Below are positions 10,043 through 23,210 of a DNA stretch of 64,000 bases, piece after piece (position 1 is the first letter of the stretch; every line of letters starts with the position of its first letter). The notes under the pieces were generated by a model. That model did no database searches. It was not told the origin of the DNA and saw only the letters and a program-made list of their open reading frames with translations. Origin of the DNA: Stercorarius parasiticus. Lineage: Eukaryota > Chordata > Aves > Charadriiformes > Stercorariidae. The stretch covers positions 620,001 to 684,000 of the forward strand of contig VWZL01002012.1 of NCBI GenBank assembly GCA_013396915.1, read 5' to 3'. A program made the translations under genes and the position numbers.

Positions 10043-13000
10043 TGTTTCAGTGACGCATGTGGGCAAAAGTATCACACGCAGGCTGTAATTTAAGTGTTTC
10101 CTTTTACTGCCTTATTGTACCGCTAATAATTTATTATTTTTTTTTAGGCATTCCTTTGTTCTCCTGTGGAGCAAAACTCTCTATCAGCAAAGAACCAGAT
10201 AATGCTAGCATCAGGTGGGGGAAAATGAACTTTTGTCATTTATTACTAGACGTCTGTTTTCTATGTCATCATTTTCTCATATTTAAGAATAAAATAGTCC
10301 TAATGGAAAAAATAATGGAAGTTTTATAATTATTCTGTGATCCCTTTTGTGGGCTTCTATTTTTTTCTGTGTCCATTCAGGGCTTGATCCTGACAGATCC
10401 TGTGTCTGTTCCAATGAAACACCTGTGGATGTGCTCAGCAACATTTGGAAGCTCAGACATCCATAAATGCATTTGAAATGTCGTAGTATTTCTGTTTGAA
10501 GAGGACTACTTGACAGGGTGTCTGAGCAATACCTACCACAGGCCTTTTAGAAAGTGAAGAGGATTTTTCCTGTGAAAATCATGCCTTTTCAATTAGAATC
10601 TAGTTGAGCATCTAAATATCGGGATGAGAAAAGGAAGTGTGTAATGCTAAGTATGATTAACCGAGACTCTGTTCAGGAGGGAGGAAATAAGTTACACAGA
10701 AATACATAAATCAGAGTTTCACAGACCCACGGATTGCATTGCTATAGGTAACAGAGGGCACTCCAGCTCCATAAGAATACTGGAGAGTTACAGTAGTTTC
10801 TGGGTAGAGTAGGGAGAATAATTAATGGCAGATGGAAAAGGATGAAATGTTTTTTCCTCAGAATGGAGCAAGTAAGAAGAGATGTGAAGGCAGCACAAAA
10901 CAAGAAGTGGAGAGTCAAGCGAACTGAAATATGGCAGGCTGAAAAACCCAAAAGGGAACACTTTTTCCCGTAATGTGTAACTCATCTGGGAAATTCTGTG
11001 CTTCTGTTCAACCGAGAACAAATCAAATTTTAGAGAGAGATAACCAAATTTATAGCATAGTCCATGCTACTGCAGGAAGAGCAACGGCAAGGTCATTAGA
11101 AATGCACTGCATCGAGCCTTCAGTCGTTGGGTGTTTGGGGGATGAGAGGGACAAATAGCCAACAACTATAGGGAGCAGAGTAACACGTTGAAGCCTGTTT
11201 CTGGCCACAAGAGACAGGCTTGCCCTTATCTAGTACTGCAGTTTCTTTGCTTTTATCATTAAATCGAATGTTTTATAAAAGTTTGGGGTAACCAGGGTCT
11301 TGGATGTCCTGTGCAGAATGTCTTTCTCAGTCTCCCTACGTTGTGGTTCACTGTTGTACGGAGGAAAGAAAAATCACAGCAATGCAATCAAGCCAAACAA
11401 GATTTAAGTCTTGAGTAAACTGACAGTCACTTCCATGACAGTCTCTGCTTGTTTGGAGTAAGCTCTTTAGAGCCTTTCCAGCCTGTGTTACAACTGTTGT
11501 TTTATTTGCATCTCGGTGTTGCCAGAAAAAGCAGTGGCAGCAACCTGCTCAGGGTAAGCCTGGTCTAGAATTTTTCTGACTTCGTGGAGGACCTTTTCCC
11601 CTGCCATAGAAAAGCCCCCCTCAACACTTCTCTTACTGCAGTTGACTTGAAATTGTGATTTATTTGTCTAAAGGCATTTCCTGGTTTCACTTTGTTTTGG
11701 AGCAGAAACCTACTTTCTTCCCTTAAGCTCCTGGTGTCTTCTACCCTGGAATACAGACACCAGCCTGCACAAGCATTGGCTTGCATAATGCTACTTCAGA
11801 TAAAGGTCATAAATGGTCTTATTTGGAAATTAATTCAAATAAGAAAGAGAACGAGCCAAAACCAAGCCTCTACTGGGCATGTTAATAATGTCATTTGTTT
11901 ACAGAGTGTAAGATCACTGCTGGAGGACTTCCTGAATCATTGGCTGTTGCCCTTAGTGTTTGCCCTTGGGTGTCCGTGTTGTGGGGGAAGCAAGTCCAAA
12001 GGTCAGAGAGAGACTCTGCTGGACCAACACTGCCTGAAGATAGCTATTCATCTTCTGGAGACCCAGGCTGATATTTGGAAAGATCAATGTTAGGATGTTG
12101 ATGCCTGAAAAAAAATAGATGGGATTCACTTCATTCCATGGACTAGTTCCAGTACAGTTATTGGCACTGCAACTAGGAGGAATTAGTGGTGCAGTTGTTG
12201 AACACTCACCAGGAAAAAGGAGATTGTTGTAATGTCAGAGGAGTATGGCAGCAGATCAGAACTGGCATTTGGGGACTTGTGACCGTGGTGCATGTGACAG
12301 AGAGCCTGGCAGCATGTGTTTCTTTTGTGCTTATTTCTTACACACGTAAAATCTCGGTGGGGTGGGTGGTTGGGTTATTTTGAGGGGTTTTTTTGAGCAG
12401 TTTTCAATCCGGTATTTGCAGAGCTATTCCCCGCAGAAAACATATTTTTTGTAATGTTCCTCTCAAACACACACAAATGAAAGGGTGTGAGAAGGCACAG
12501 TCAAAATATAAGCTCTATGCAGAATGTATGCTGAGTTTCAGCAGGTAGCAGGTAAAAGAGCAAGCAAATAGGGAGCCATATTGTCAGCCATGCTGAAAAA
12601 TGCCCTCATGCCCTTTCCTAAGCATTTTCTCATCAATAACAACAAAATCAGATGTTTCTATCAGAAACATGAATAGCACAAACACATGGTTCTTGGCTCT
12701 TTCCTTCAGTAAGTAGCAGCAGCAATTAATTAGGTCTTGGAACAGGTTGCATCTATAGAGAGAATTTTAAATCCTCACTTTTTTTTTTTAAGGTTTTAAA
12801 AGTATTTCTGGACAGTTGAGCTGCGTCAATGATGTGTGGAAGAAGCTGGCATTCTAGCTTCGGCAGCAGGTACAGAAAGAGGATCTTCCCACAAGTTCAG
12901 ATGCACTTTTGGCTTAAGAAAGCACATTTCATTTATTGCAGTGAATAAAAAGCAAGGGATATTCCAACACTCTGTGAAGGTCTCCTGGGTGTAGCTACGG

Positions 13001-14767
13001 AGAATAAGTAGTATTTATGCTCCATTTTGTATGCTCGTCAACAGCTCTTTGTGTCAGACTTCTTTTTTTTTTTTGTTAATGCAGGTTGTCCTCAGGAAAA
13101 GGAATGAAAAGGAGTGAACGTTGTCTCAGCTGCCATAAAGTGTTACGTTCTCTTTAGTATAAATCATAATCCTGAAGTTCATTAACCTTAATACAGTTAG
13201 GTCTTTATGTGTCATCAGTTGAGCCCAAGCCTTCCAGATGAGTCATTCGCTATATGCTGTATTTGTGGGAGCAAGCTGATTTTTGCATATAATGAACATT
13301 ATGCATAGGCCTCTTCCCTTCTGCGCTCTGCTCATTGAATTGAAATTGCATTTGTTGAACTGAGAAGGTGTTATGAGAAAAGCAGGGTTATGACAGCCTA
13401 AAAGAAGAGGAGGAACTGACTCTGGAGGAGAAGTCCACCGCAGCACGATAGCAAGGATGCCAGTGGAGTGGTGTAACAGCCCAGGTTCTCTTTTTTCTTC
13501 TGCACCAGTGTGTAAATCAAGAATTTCTCTGTTCTGGCAAAGGGAAGCATGTAGCTGAGGAACGTCCCTAAAGCTAGCATGAACCCAACCTGGGCTGTCC
13601 ACAAAGTGATGAGATGTATGGACTTGAGCCCCAAAGTGAGCGTTGGTGAACGTTGAGCAAGTGGGGGAGCCCCAGGGGATGACAGCAGAGCTCAGCCAGT
13701 GTCCCCAGCAGCCACCTTAGTACACCAGCTGCTTTGCAGTGTCCCACGCTGCCCAAGGGTCGCATCATGGGTTGATTTTAAGGAGGAATGTAAAGTAGGA
13801 TAATATAGCCACTGACCTTGTGGATTTTTACAGGGAACTCATCCAGTGCCTTGGGGCTGGCATGACACAGAAGGTGCTCGTTGAAAGGTTTGACAAATGG
13901 GCGATGGAGACTAGCACTGTGTGCGGAGTGGAGGCAGGGGTCGATGTAGTGTGTATGAGATGAAAGATGAGGACAGGGCTAGGTCAGGAAGAACATTGTA
14001 GCTTGGGCAGTTGTCTTTTCCACTATCCAAATTCCACATAATCGGTTTTTCTGTCTCCTCCAGCAAATTGGAGGTATTTATAATTCACGCTTTTAAATAC
14101 TGCTGTTTAGTTCTGCTACTTTGTGGATAAAAAAATACCTAAACATGTACACACAGAGATATAATGGAAGAAAATAAAAATCCCTCCATATCTTCAGGTC
14201 ATCACTCTTCTGGCTGCGGGAAGCTCACCTATTGACAGAAATCATCTACCTCCAGCTGATCTTACTTCTCAGCCAAGGTCTGAAAGTCTGTCACCTGCCG
14301 TCATGATCTGTCATACAAACATCACATGCAGTGTTAACCTAGCGGTTAGAAAGATTTGTTGCAAGTCTGTTGGATCTTTTTTTTTTTTTTAACCTGCTTA
14401 ATACAATGGTGGGTGAGTTGTCTTATAGGTTAAGGGCAGAGGCTGGGTCTTAATTTATCCCAGTAATCTGCCCAGAGTGCGCACAGGAATCCTGCAGACT
14501 GCACAAAAAGTGCTTGAGTCAGACCCTTCTCTGCTCAAGACTCAATAAGGGCATGAGTTGATCTAAACACATAGATCTTCTGTGCTGGTGGAATAGGGGA
14601 AGGATAAAAAAAAAAATCAATTCTGTCTCTGGCTGAATTTCTAGTTGTGTTTCACAAGGCTGTCACTTGGCTCTTCTCTTTACCTCCAGACATTGCAGAG
14701 TAGCCCTGCTGCATTCCCTCTGCATTGGACGACCTGGATTTTTCTGGCCTTTTCCTTCAGCTTCTGC

Positions 14768-14835
14768 TTCTTCTCTGTCTTTTTCTTTTTTTGCCTTCCC
14801 CCCTCCTCGCGCCCCCTCATTTTTTACCTTCTCTA
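14768..14835. repeat. Pyrimidine-rich tract
   Basis: This long C/T-rich stretch contains runs of T and C and a short CGCGCC core. It creates overlapping artefactual open frames on both strands: serine/phenylalanine-rich on plus and lysine/glutamate-rich on minus. Those are consequences of composition and are not reported as genes. Confidence 0.75.
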
Positions 14836-17254
14836 GGCTGTCACAAACTGTGCCTCTTGATATTCTGGCTGCTCTGATGCCTTCCTCTCCGGGGCTCCGA
14901 GTGGGCAATGAGGATGAATTATTTTCCAAAGCACAGGAGCCTGTTCTTGGCCCCAGAAAAATAATGGCTTGTACAGATTTTGCTAACTTGTATGAGGTCT
15001 TTAAAAGAAGAAAGAGGAAGACTGCCTGCTAAAAATCATCTTAATTTGCATGAAGAAAAAGTTTTTATTTGTATATGTGAGATTTTTAAAGGCTTTGTGG
15101 CAGAATTGAGAGAAATGACCCGTGGGTTGTTAAATAATCTTTAAGGTCCTTGTACTATATTACAGGCTCAATTCAGAAGATATTTATATCGTTACAATTG
15201 GTGTTGAGCTTGAATATCTTTGCTTAACTTAGTTTGAGCATAGTATAAAACTTAAACATAGTTTTTTTCCTCTTTTAAACAAATTCTTACTGTTTTTCCT
15301 TTGTTTCCTGAAAACTTTTCTTTTGCTGTCACAAAACAGTCCTAAGTAAACCGCTAAAAATGCTTTTAAATGTAGTGTAATGATGATAAGAAAACACTAC
15401 GTTCAATGTCTGGAGACAGTAAAGAGGAGGGTTATAGTTTTGAAACCCCAAAATAATTTGCTTAAACCAAAGCTTCTAATTGTTGCACCACATCATCTAT
15501 CATATGGACAAATCAATCAGCTGTATTGACACCTCTCCATTAACTAGTTTGTCTTCAGTCCTTGACTAGGTGAAGGGCCCATGAGCTACATCACTGGGAA
15601 CAAGACTGGGGCCAAAGTAATGTTTGAAAGGTTTTCTTTTATTTGTAGAACAAATGTTTTCACCCAGCTGTAGCACAGTCAAACAGTGTGAAGGAAACAT
15701 TACAATACCCCTGTCTATTTATCTGTGTTTTTATAAGGTCACCCATCACCATGGTATCTAAGTGTCTTTCTTCTTTCCTTGAAGGGTCCTGGTCAGGAGT
15801 TGAAAATAAGGAAAAGAGAGGAAGAAAACCACAAAGAGGCATATGAAAAGTAAAAAAAATACGGAGCTGGAGATGAACCTAAACACTCAGAGGTAATTTG
15901 CCTTGAGGAGCAAGAACCCTTGAGACCTATGTGTAGACTTTGGAAAAAAAAGAATCTGTGAACAATAGTAAAGGCTATGAACGTGCTATCCTCTGACAGG
16001 TATGTAAACCTTAAGATTAAAATAACAGCTTCAAAAATCCTTCTGTCAGAGTGAGTTTGCTTTAGCTAGTCTGGGTTTCAGGGGAAGTATCAGAAAGACA
16101 ATATATATCAAGTGGAGAGAGCAAAGGAAAATACTGTGTGAAATTTCTAAACAGGTCAGTTCTTGAAGCATATTCTTGAAGCGTAACTTGACAAAGTTAT
16201 CATGACATTAAAATAGCATTATATAAAATCAGGTAATTAAGAATTAGAACTAGTGGATTTTCTAAATATTTTTTTCTGCATATGTTGAATCATCTCAAAG
16301 CTGAATTTCATACTTAAGAAGGAAGATGAAGGAAGAGTCAGGAAGGGCACAAAATTGAAGTTTCCTTTTGCTTGTCTTTTTGTCAGTTATTGTTTTGATT
16401 TGAAAATATTTTCACCAATAATTCTGGCAATCCCAATACTCCTTCACTTCCTAAAGTAATTGGGAAGCGTTCCTTCATAGGCTTCTAAAATTTTGTCTTA
16501 GTTTAGCAATATATTTCCACTCTTCTGATGCTTTGGGTTTTGGGAGGTTTTTTGTACTTGACTTACGTTCACGGGAAGCAACCTTGTGCTTTAGTAATAT
16601 CAGTCTGCAATCATGGCAGTACTTATGGAGAAGAGGTGGGAGGGTGGGGGCAGCCAAGTGTCCTCACCTCCAACCCTGGTGTGGGAGCCCTACCTGCTTC
16701 GAGTGTGGAAACCTGAGATTTAAGAGATGTCTGAAATGCATGGTGATAAAAGGGAGTTTGTGTGTCTTACTCTGGTTTATTTTCCCAGTTTGATTAAATA
16801 TGAATTCCTCTGAATATCAACTATTTGTATGCTAATCACATCCCTTCAACAAACACAAGCCATTAACCAAACTCCTTTTTGCACACCGTAAAGAAGTAAA
16901 GAGAATTCTTGACTGCAGAAAGCGGGCGTGATGTGCAAAAAAGGAGTGAAATTATTCAGCATGTGCTCGTTGATACTTCTTTAAACAGCAGCTTCCTCCT
17001 CCCAGAGATCTTCCTTGAGGTTTGCAGATGACCACATGTAATGATGTGGTTTCTTGTCACTAGTAATAGCTTTGTGAGGCAGCGATATGTGGTGCAAGAT
17101 CTTATTACTCAGTAAGTGGCATTTAACTGATCTGGTTATCCCAAAAGCTAATTGCTAGCTTGAACGTATGGCCACACCTTCCAGCAACACAGTAGACTTC
17201 AAAGAAGTCTTTCGCAAAAGTTTTAGCCGCTGTCAGGCCACGTTGAGTTCAGGT

Positions 17255-17330
17255 ATGAGGTCCACTGGAGTCAGCGGCCAGCTTACACAGTGAAGCAAAG
17301 TAGACTGAAAGGTCAAATTCTCAAAATTAT
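17255..17330. repeat. Possible very old interspersed repeat fragment
   Basis: The words GGTCCACTGGAGTCA and GGTCAAATTCTC resemble motifs of old dispersed repeats in reptile and bird genomes, in which GGTCAAATTCTG-like and CCATTGACTTCAATGG-like words recur. The match is short and from memory, so this is a weak call. The fragment lies immediately before the ATG of the unidentified frame at 17334. Confidence 0.25.
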
Positions 17331-17333
17331 CTC

Positions 17334-17780
17334 ATGAACTTTGACGTTTACTTTGGCAAATCCCATGCCTCCATACGTGGCCATCAGTTCAACAAGCTAC
17401 TTAAATCTATGACCAGCTTAGAAGAAGTGAGTCATTGCAGTGACTTCAACGCGGTGACTCACATCCTTCACCAGCATCCCGTAAGCTGCCCCTCTGGGTT
17501 GGCCCTTTTGCTCCAACAGGCTGTTGAGAAGGCCTGTCTGCGGTTTCAGGTGTTTATTAAAGGCAACTGGGTCATGATGATGGATTGTGTTTTGGCTGCC
17601 TGCTTGGAAAGTTTGACCCCAAATAATGACCCCAAATATTGGGATCTCTGTGTGCTTCTCTCCTCTTTTATTCCACCAAGAATGTCGTATGTAAAGGCAC
17701 TAATTCAAGATGAAGAACCTTTCCAGAAATACCCATCCCCCCGACTCTTAAATAGAAGTACAGTTATTTCTTTGTTTTAA
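17334..17780 (+). other. Unidentified 148-codon open frame, probably chance
   Basis: This ATG-started frame ends at a TAA and has an in-frame stop about ten codons upstream. The predicted product has no signal peptide, transmembrane helix or motif I recognise. It is mixed in composition, with a cysteine- and leucine-rich middle (roughly residues 60-110). About 148 codons is near the longest frame expected by chance in 64 kb, and an old CR1 tail follows about 140 bases later. Compared with other long frames here it has a proper ATG and no equally long frame on the opposite strand. I do not call it a gene. It could also be a decayed retrocopy. Confidence 0.2.
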
Positions 17781-17917
17781 TTGTTTTGTCCTTATTTCAG
17801 TTTGTATGTACCCCTTCTATGCAATGAACTTTATCACAAGTTATGCTATTGGTCTATTAGATCCAAAGAAGTGTTTGCAATTGTTCTTTAGACCCATTAT
17901 TTGTAGAACGTGTATTA

Positions 17918-18063
17918 GAGAATCATAAAAATCAGAGATGGAGAAGTTCTGCATTAGATCATTTCATCCCTGCCCTTGCCGACGCAGACTTTTTTCCCCC
18001 ATATAGTATATTCTCTAGCGCTTTGTCCGGTCTAGCTTTAAGTAGATTAAATATGGTACTTTC
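17918..18063 (-). mobile_element. Old CR1 LINE 3' fragment
   Basis: On the plus strand the order of words is that of a reverse-complemented CR1 3' region. AGAATCATAAAAATCAGAGA comes first, then TTAGATCATTTCATCCCTGCC, then CTCTAGCGCTTTGTCCGGTC and GTAGATTAAATATGG. Equivalent words occur in the old CR1 consensus (GATCATCTAGTCC..., TGCTTTGTCCAGTCTAG). The element therefore reads on the minus strand. It is highly diverged and 5'-truncated, as nearly all CR1 copies are. The right boundary is uncertain, since similarity fades after about 18060. Confidence 0.75.
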
Positions 18064-19700
18064 TCACTGCCCTGTCAGAAGCTGTTGGAGAGGCTGGGAG
18101 GTAATTGACACTGGCACCCTTTGAAGGTGCATTGTGGACCTGACCACACTTGTCATTCGTATCCAAACACGGTGCTTTCCTCCAGCTGTCATGAGTATTG
18201 TGTGGCCATAATTCTTCCAGACCCAGCATACAGCCTGTGCTGAACACTTACAACTAAGATGGAACAAAAGAAATGAAAATGTGGTTTTGGTTTCTTTTTG
18301 GCAGACAGTGTACATAGGGTTAATTCTTTTGAGCAGCCCAGAGGTGAAATAGTAAGGTGAAGGCCTCCAGAATATTTTGTTGATGAAAACTAGTGGTATT
18401 GAGATATGATGTGCTTGTCCGCACATGAAGCTTTTTCCTAGATAGAGAGGTATATTTCATAGGGTTCAGTTAATAACTAAATTTGAAATACCAACTGTCT
18501 GCTCTCGTGACACGGAAAGCAGATTTTGCTAAACACTGAGTACTTTCGAAGAACGCTACTGATGATATACATGTTTAAATGAAGTAGTAATAACGTTTGC
18601 AGTTTCCTTTTTCTGTCAAGGAACCCACCAAGTGTTTCACTCGGTCCCTGCTCAAACTGTGCAGCTGCTTTGGGGTTGGGATGTGCCTGACGCTCCCCCG
18701 CATGACAAAATATAGGACAAACTTGATGGGGAAGTCAGTAGTAAGCTGCTGGGCCCCTTGTATTCAGTCTGTAATTCTTGTACTGTTCTGTTTCTCCCAA
18801 AAGACATTGATGCACCATTGTGATTAGAAAACAAAGGCTGTTAGCTAATCTCTTGGTTTAAATGGTTTCTTTCTCCTCTCATCGTCACCAGAACCCCAAC
18901 TTGTTGTTCTACCAGCCATGTTCTACCTATAAAGCCATGAATCTACAATTCATCTACAATGCATGAAAGTACAATTCTCCATCCAAATCAGTCATTACTC
19001 ATTTCTATAGCTTTACAGATAGGGGAATACTGTCCCTTGGTGTAGCCTCTTTACTTACTACTTTTACTCAACTGATACTGAAGGTTCTTGACGCAGGGAT
19101 TATTCATAGCATTCTTGCTGCTTGCCTTTACTGCCTCTGAGTTCACGAATCCCAAACTGAGATCACGTCACATAGCCCTATGTTCCTTGGACATGTAGCA
19201 CCACATTAAAATGTCATTTTAAGCAATTAATATTTTATTTATAAATACTTATAAATATTTATTATAAACAAGGCTTGAAACAGCAGCTCATGAGAAAATA
19301 ATCTATTACATTTGTATTAAAACATGTTCAAATATTTAATTGTAAAAGAGCATATTCAGCTCAACTGTAAAAAAAAAAAAAAAGCAAGCATCGCAGTGCC
19401 CTGCTTTGGCCAGTTCATGTCACGCTGACACGTTCAGCTGAGAAGGTGGATTTCATTTTGTTCCACACTAAATCCAAGAAACCAAAGGCCCAGGTAAATA
19501 CTCCACGTTCTTATCTTACTTGGGCAATACTCCCGTTTGAGACTCTGGGTCAAATGCTGCTCTTGAAATCCCATATGCAACTCATGGCTGAGGAGGAGCT
19601 TTGCTGGATTTGAAAGATGAGTTTTTGTGCCTACTGGAAAAAAGCCCATTGCTGACAATGGGATTCATCCTGCTGGCTCCAAACGTGGCCTTTATATCTT
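18064..19700. other. Gene-free stretch between two CR1 tails
   Basis: I see no exon, RNA gene or transposon. The stretch includes an AT-rich part with repeated TTTATAAATA words (19225-19270) and an A15 run at 19369-19383. A small imperfect duplication of ATCTACAAT occurs near 18940-18960. Open frames are short and overlap on both strands. Confidence 0.6.
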
Positions 19701-19706
19701 GCCCAG

Positions 19707-19808
19707 AATCATAGAATCATGGAATCGTTTTGGTTGGAAGAGACCTTGAAGATCATCAAGCCCAACTGTTAACCTAGCACTGCCAAGTTACCACTAAACC
19801 ACGTCCCT
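19707..19808 (-). mobile_element. CR1 LINE 3' tail
   Basis: AGAATCATAGAATCATGGAA, GGTTGGAAGAGACCTTGAAG and ATCATCAAGCCCAACTGTTA follow one another. This is the reverse complement of the well-known avian CR1 3' end, with its ATTCTATGA-type terminal repeats at the left edge. The sense strand is minus. Only about 100 bases survive, so it is a strongly 5'-truncated insertion. It is less diverged than the fragment at 17918, so probably younger. Confidence 0.93.
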
Positions 19809-22800
19809 CAAAGGACCATTGCTTTGCTGACTCTGAAAACCAGAGGTCTGACCCCACTGGAGTAATCTTCTGTTTGGTAGGAATCCTTCCTTCCTTCCAG
19901 CATACTGCTTTGAGTGGTTTTGTTCGCCTTTTCTGTAGAGTCTTTCTAGGAAAGCACGGAGGCACAGCCTTCTCGGGCTGTTTCCCTAAACTTTACACCC
20001 TTTAGGAGAAGGATGTATTTGGCTAAGACCCACCCCTTTGTAATACAGGGCTGAAAACAGGGGGGTTTTAAATATAAATAATAATGTAAATTAATCAAAA
20101 TCATTGTTGTGACTCTGGTAACTGTTTTACATCTTTGCCTCGAACCAGAATGACCAAACATCTCTGATTAAGTACCTACAGAAGCATTTAAATTCAGCAA
20201 TTTTAATAGTTCTTAACAACTCCCGTTGATGGTATTATTTTTCATTGGGAAGAAAAATGGTTATTGCTCACATTGACCTCCAGTAAATCTTGTCACCCAG
20301 CCCATACCCTAGTCTTGAAATATAATTAAAGCACTCTGTTTTGATAATAGTGACTTACAAAAGTGTAGGAACTAGTATTTACATTTTCTCTTTTTATTGC
20401 TCTTAAGTTTGGTATGAAAAGAAAGGTAATGCAACTGAATTACCTTAAATGGCCATGACTGATTTATTTCTGTCTAAGTGTATTGTAGTTTACATACATC
20501 AAAGTTATATTTTTTTTTTCCTAAGATTACCTCAGTGTTTGATTGGCCTCTTATTTTTTTCACTATGTAGATTTTAAATTCAATCCACAGTGTAAGTGCC
20601 TTCAGAGGACCGAAGCAGTTGTTTTTACTCCACGTGAAAAAAAAGTGACTAAACAAATAAATAAAAATCAGGTTTGCAGCCATATATTGCTGAGAACTGC
20701 TGTTCATAATATTTTGTGTTGTTGTAGCAACGTGTTCCTCATCTATATTTAGTTTAATAGCTGCTTTTGGAATATTGCAAGCTAGTACAGTATATTATCA
20801 AGTGGTTTGAATGACATCATAACCTATGAGTGTCATCTCTTGTGGGTTATAAAATCCTCCCAAACCCTCCGTTTGTATTAATGGCTTGTAATATAATTTT
20901 AAACCAGGTATTATAGTTTACAGTGGAAGGATAAAAATTCTGGCCTGCCTCGTACGGTGCACTGTGGGGGGAAGAAGAGGGCAGAGGAAAGTCTCTTTCC
21001 TGCCTTGCTGACATATGGACTGGGCAAGATAGGCAGTATGGTGCTCACTGGGCTTAGGTTTTGCCTGTGGGCCAGGAGAAATTTGTCAGTCTCTAAGGAG
21101 TATTTTAGGTGGTCCCTGCCCACACTGGAGAACTTGATCTTGTGAAGAAGTTTGGTATTGGGACAGGAACAAACAAATTGTCTGCACCCTGTCTTTTGTC
21201 GTGTTGCCCTACACCTATAAGAAGGCTGGAGAAGCCTGCTGTACATTCTGTGCCTCGTGTTCTCTACCTCATGATAGAGAAGAGGCAATCAAATTACTTG
21301 ACTGAGAACGCACAGCATCTCTAACGCCTTGAACCAGCTTGTCCCAATCCCTACTTTGGGGAGCCTTCTCTCAGTTTCTGAAGATACAGTTATGAGTCAT
21401 CTTGACTTCTGCTGTAGTGAGTGGAGAGAGATGGGTGTCCCAGTGGGGCAAGTCATTCTACGTGATGCACCCCAATGCGTAAGATGGGGCACGTTTCTCG
21501 CTGGAGGTGAGGTACTACTTTAAACTGAGTTGAGGGCCTCCCAGCTAGTGTTGGTGAGTGGGATGAACTCTGTGTCTTCATGCCAAGTCCGAACGTTTTC
21601 GCAGGGAATGTGGAGTAGCACCTTCAGTGATTTGATGGAAGTCCCTTGGTGGAATTTTGTCTCCTGTTTCTTATAGAGGAATATGTTTCAATTTCCTATA
21701 ATCCTAATTTTATATAGGAGGCCTCCTTACAAGGTCATATTAGTTGCTTGTTGGGGGAATCTGTGGCAGGTATCTGTCTTCACTGAAGTGAAAGGGAAGT
21801 GGAAATCTCAGGGAGTGTCTTGAATCCAGAATTTAAGCCTGTGCCTGTGTGGTAACCCTAAGTGTACATGGGTCACTGGCCAGTGTTATGGCCCTATAGC
21901 ACTTGCTAGATTGCATGATTCCCAGAGTAATTAAACATGCCATATGTTGCCCCTGTGGCCACAAAAGGGTCTCCCTATATTTTTGGAAGGGAATAGACTG
22001 CTATGAAAGGACTGCTGTGGATATCGTTGACCTCTTTGCATGGCTCTGTGGTTCTGCTTCTTCCCCCCCAAATGCCATCGACCATCAGCACAGAGTGTTT
22101 CCTGATACTGAAGTGGGACGTAAGACACATAGATAAATACATTTCAGTCTAATAAAACTGCAGCCATCCTCATGGCATAACAATAAAGCATCTTGGGATA
22201 AGTAGGGATTTGGAAAGTGTACAATGCAAAGTTGCCTTATTCCAGAGCATAAGAGTAAATTGTGAAAATTCCTGGTAGAATAAACTTGATGTTTATTGCA
22301 CGCGCTGAGGCTCAAAAACCGCTTCTTCTGTTCGTAGTGAAAGATTTAGCATCATATGCATATTTTTTATGCTATATTATTTGTTCTGCTGTAAATTTAG
22401 AAGCATGTTTGTTTTTAAAAAAATTGTTTGCACACAGATATATTTTTTTTATCCCTGAAATGCTCACCGTAAATAGTTCAGCTGCTGTAATGTTCTGCCA
22501 CTAGAAATGATCAATAAAATGTTATTAAAATATACAGTCCATGCATATCTAATTCCACTTACCCACATGTTACCTAATTACAGATTTTAATCGCTTCCCC
22601 TCCACCCCTGAAAACCTGCTTTTGGTGATGTGAATATATTGAAAACGTGTGAAGAAATTCACCTTTGCTTTCAAAGAAAATAAAAGAAATTAGGTGTAAT
22701 GCACCCAAAAGGTTAAATTTATCATGCTGGGAAGAGAACTGCATATCACAGAAGCTCTGGATATTTTTGGCATTCAACTTCTCCCACCCCCCTCCCCGTC

Positions 22801-22949
22801 TTTAATCACACCCAGAATGCAGTGCTTGTAAACTGTACTGATGTGTCAACTGTCCTCTATTTATTACATCTTACGCTTTAAATATCACCTCTGACAAACA
22901 AAAGAAAAGCAAATGTTCCTAAATTTCCTGAAGGGCTGAAACATCAAGC

Positions 22950-23210
22950 CCGGATTATTATTGTTTATGTCTCAGCTTTAGCAGCTCCAATGTCTCCATG
23001 GTCTGCTGTGCGCCGTGGTTGGCAATGATGGATGACCATTACAGCAGCTTATTGGAAATGGCTTGATTTATAACCTGTTCTCCCGCCTCAGTCTAATGGC
23101 TTCATTTCTTTCCTCCAGTGCGTGATGCCACAGCCAAGGTCATTGCGCCAATGGCCTTTTGTTGTTAGTTTGCTGATGACCACTGTGCCCGAGAGTCGGC
23201 ATGCGGGGAG
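22950..23210. promoter_or_regulatory. Candidate conserved element with nuclear-receptor, CCAAT and SOX motifs
   Basis: Within a few dozen bases lie CCAAGGTCA (23134-23142, the extended half-site form bound by SF-1/LRH-1/ERR-type receptors), a CCAATGG box (23148-23154) and CCTTTTGTTGTT (23155-23166, a SOX-like word). The surrounding sequence is free of repeats, of mixed composition and without a credible reading frame. The close packing of three distinct motif classes suggests a regulatory element. Function and conservation are inferred. Confidence 0.3.

Larger units (their letters stand above)
7080..16900. other. Gene-free stretch, no transposon recognised
   Basis: The longest open frame is on the minus strand (7079-7606, 175 codons). 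Its translation has no domain I recognise, its composition is unremarkable, and a second minus-strand frame overlaps it, so I do not call a gene. The rest is AT-rich unique sequence with pyrimidine tracts at 8741-8780, 9609-9657 and 14768-14835, and a 15-bp tandem duplication at 10013-10042. Perfect POU octamer words (ATTTGCAT) occur at 11504-11511 and 15044-15051. I see no tRNA, rRNA or other structured RNA. Confidence 0.6.

Noticed and set aside
14645..15032. Overlapping frames on both strands over a pyrimidine tract
   Set aside because: Low-complexity translation (Ser/Phe on plus, Lys/Glu on minus) caused by the tract.
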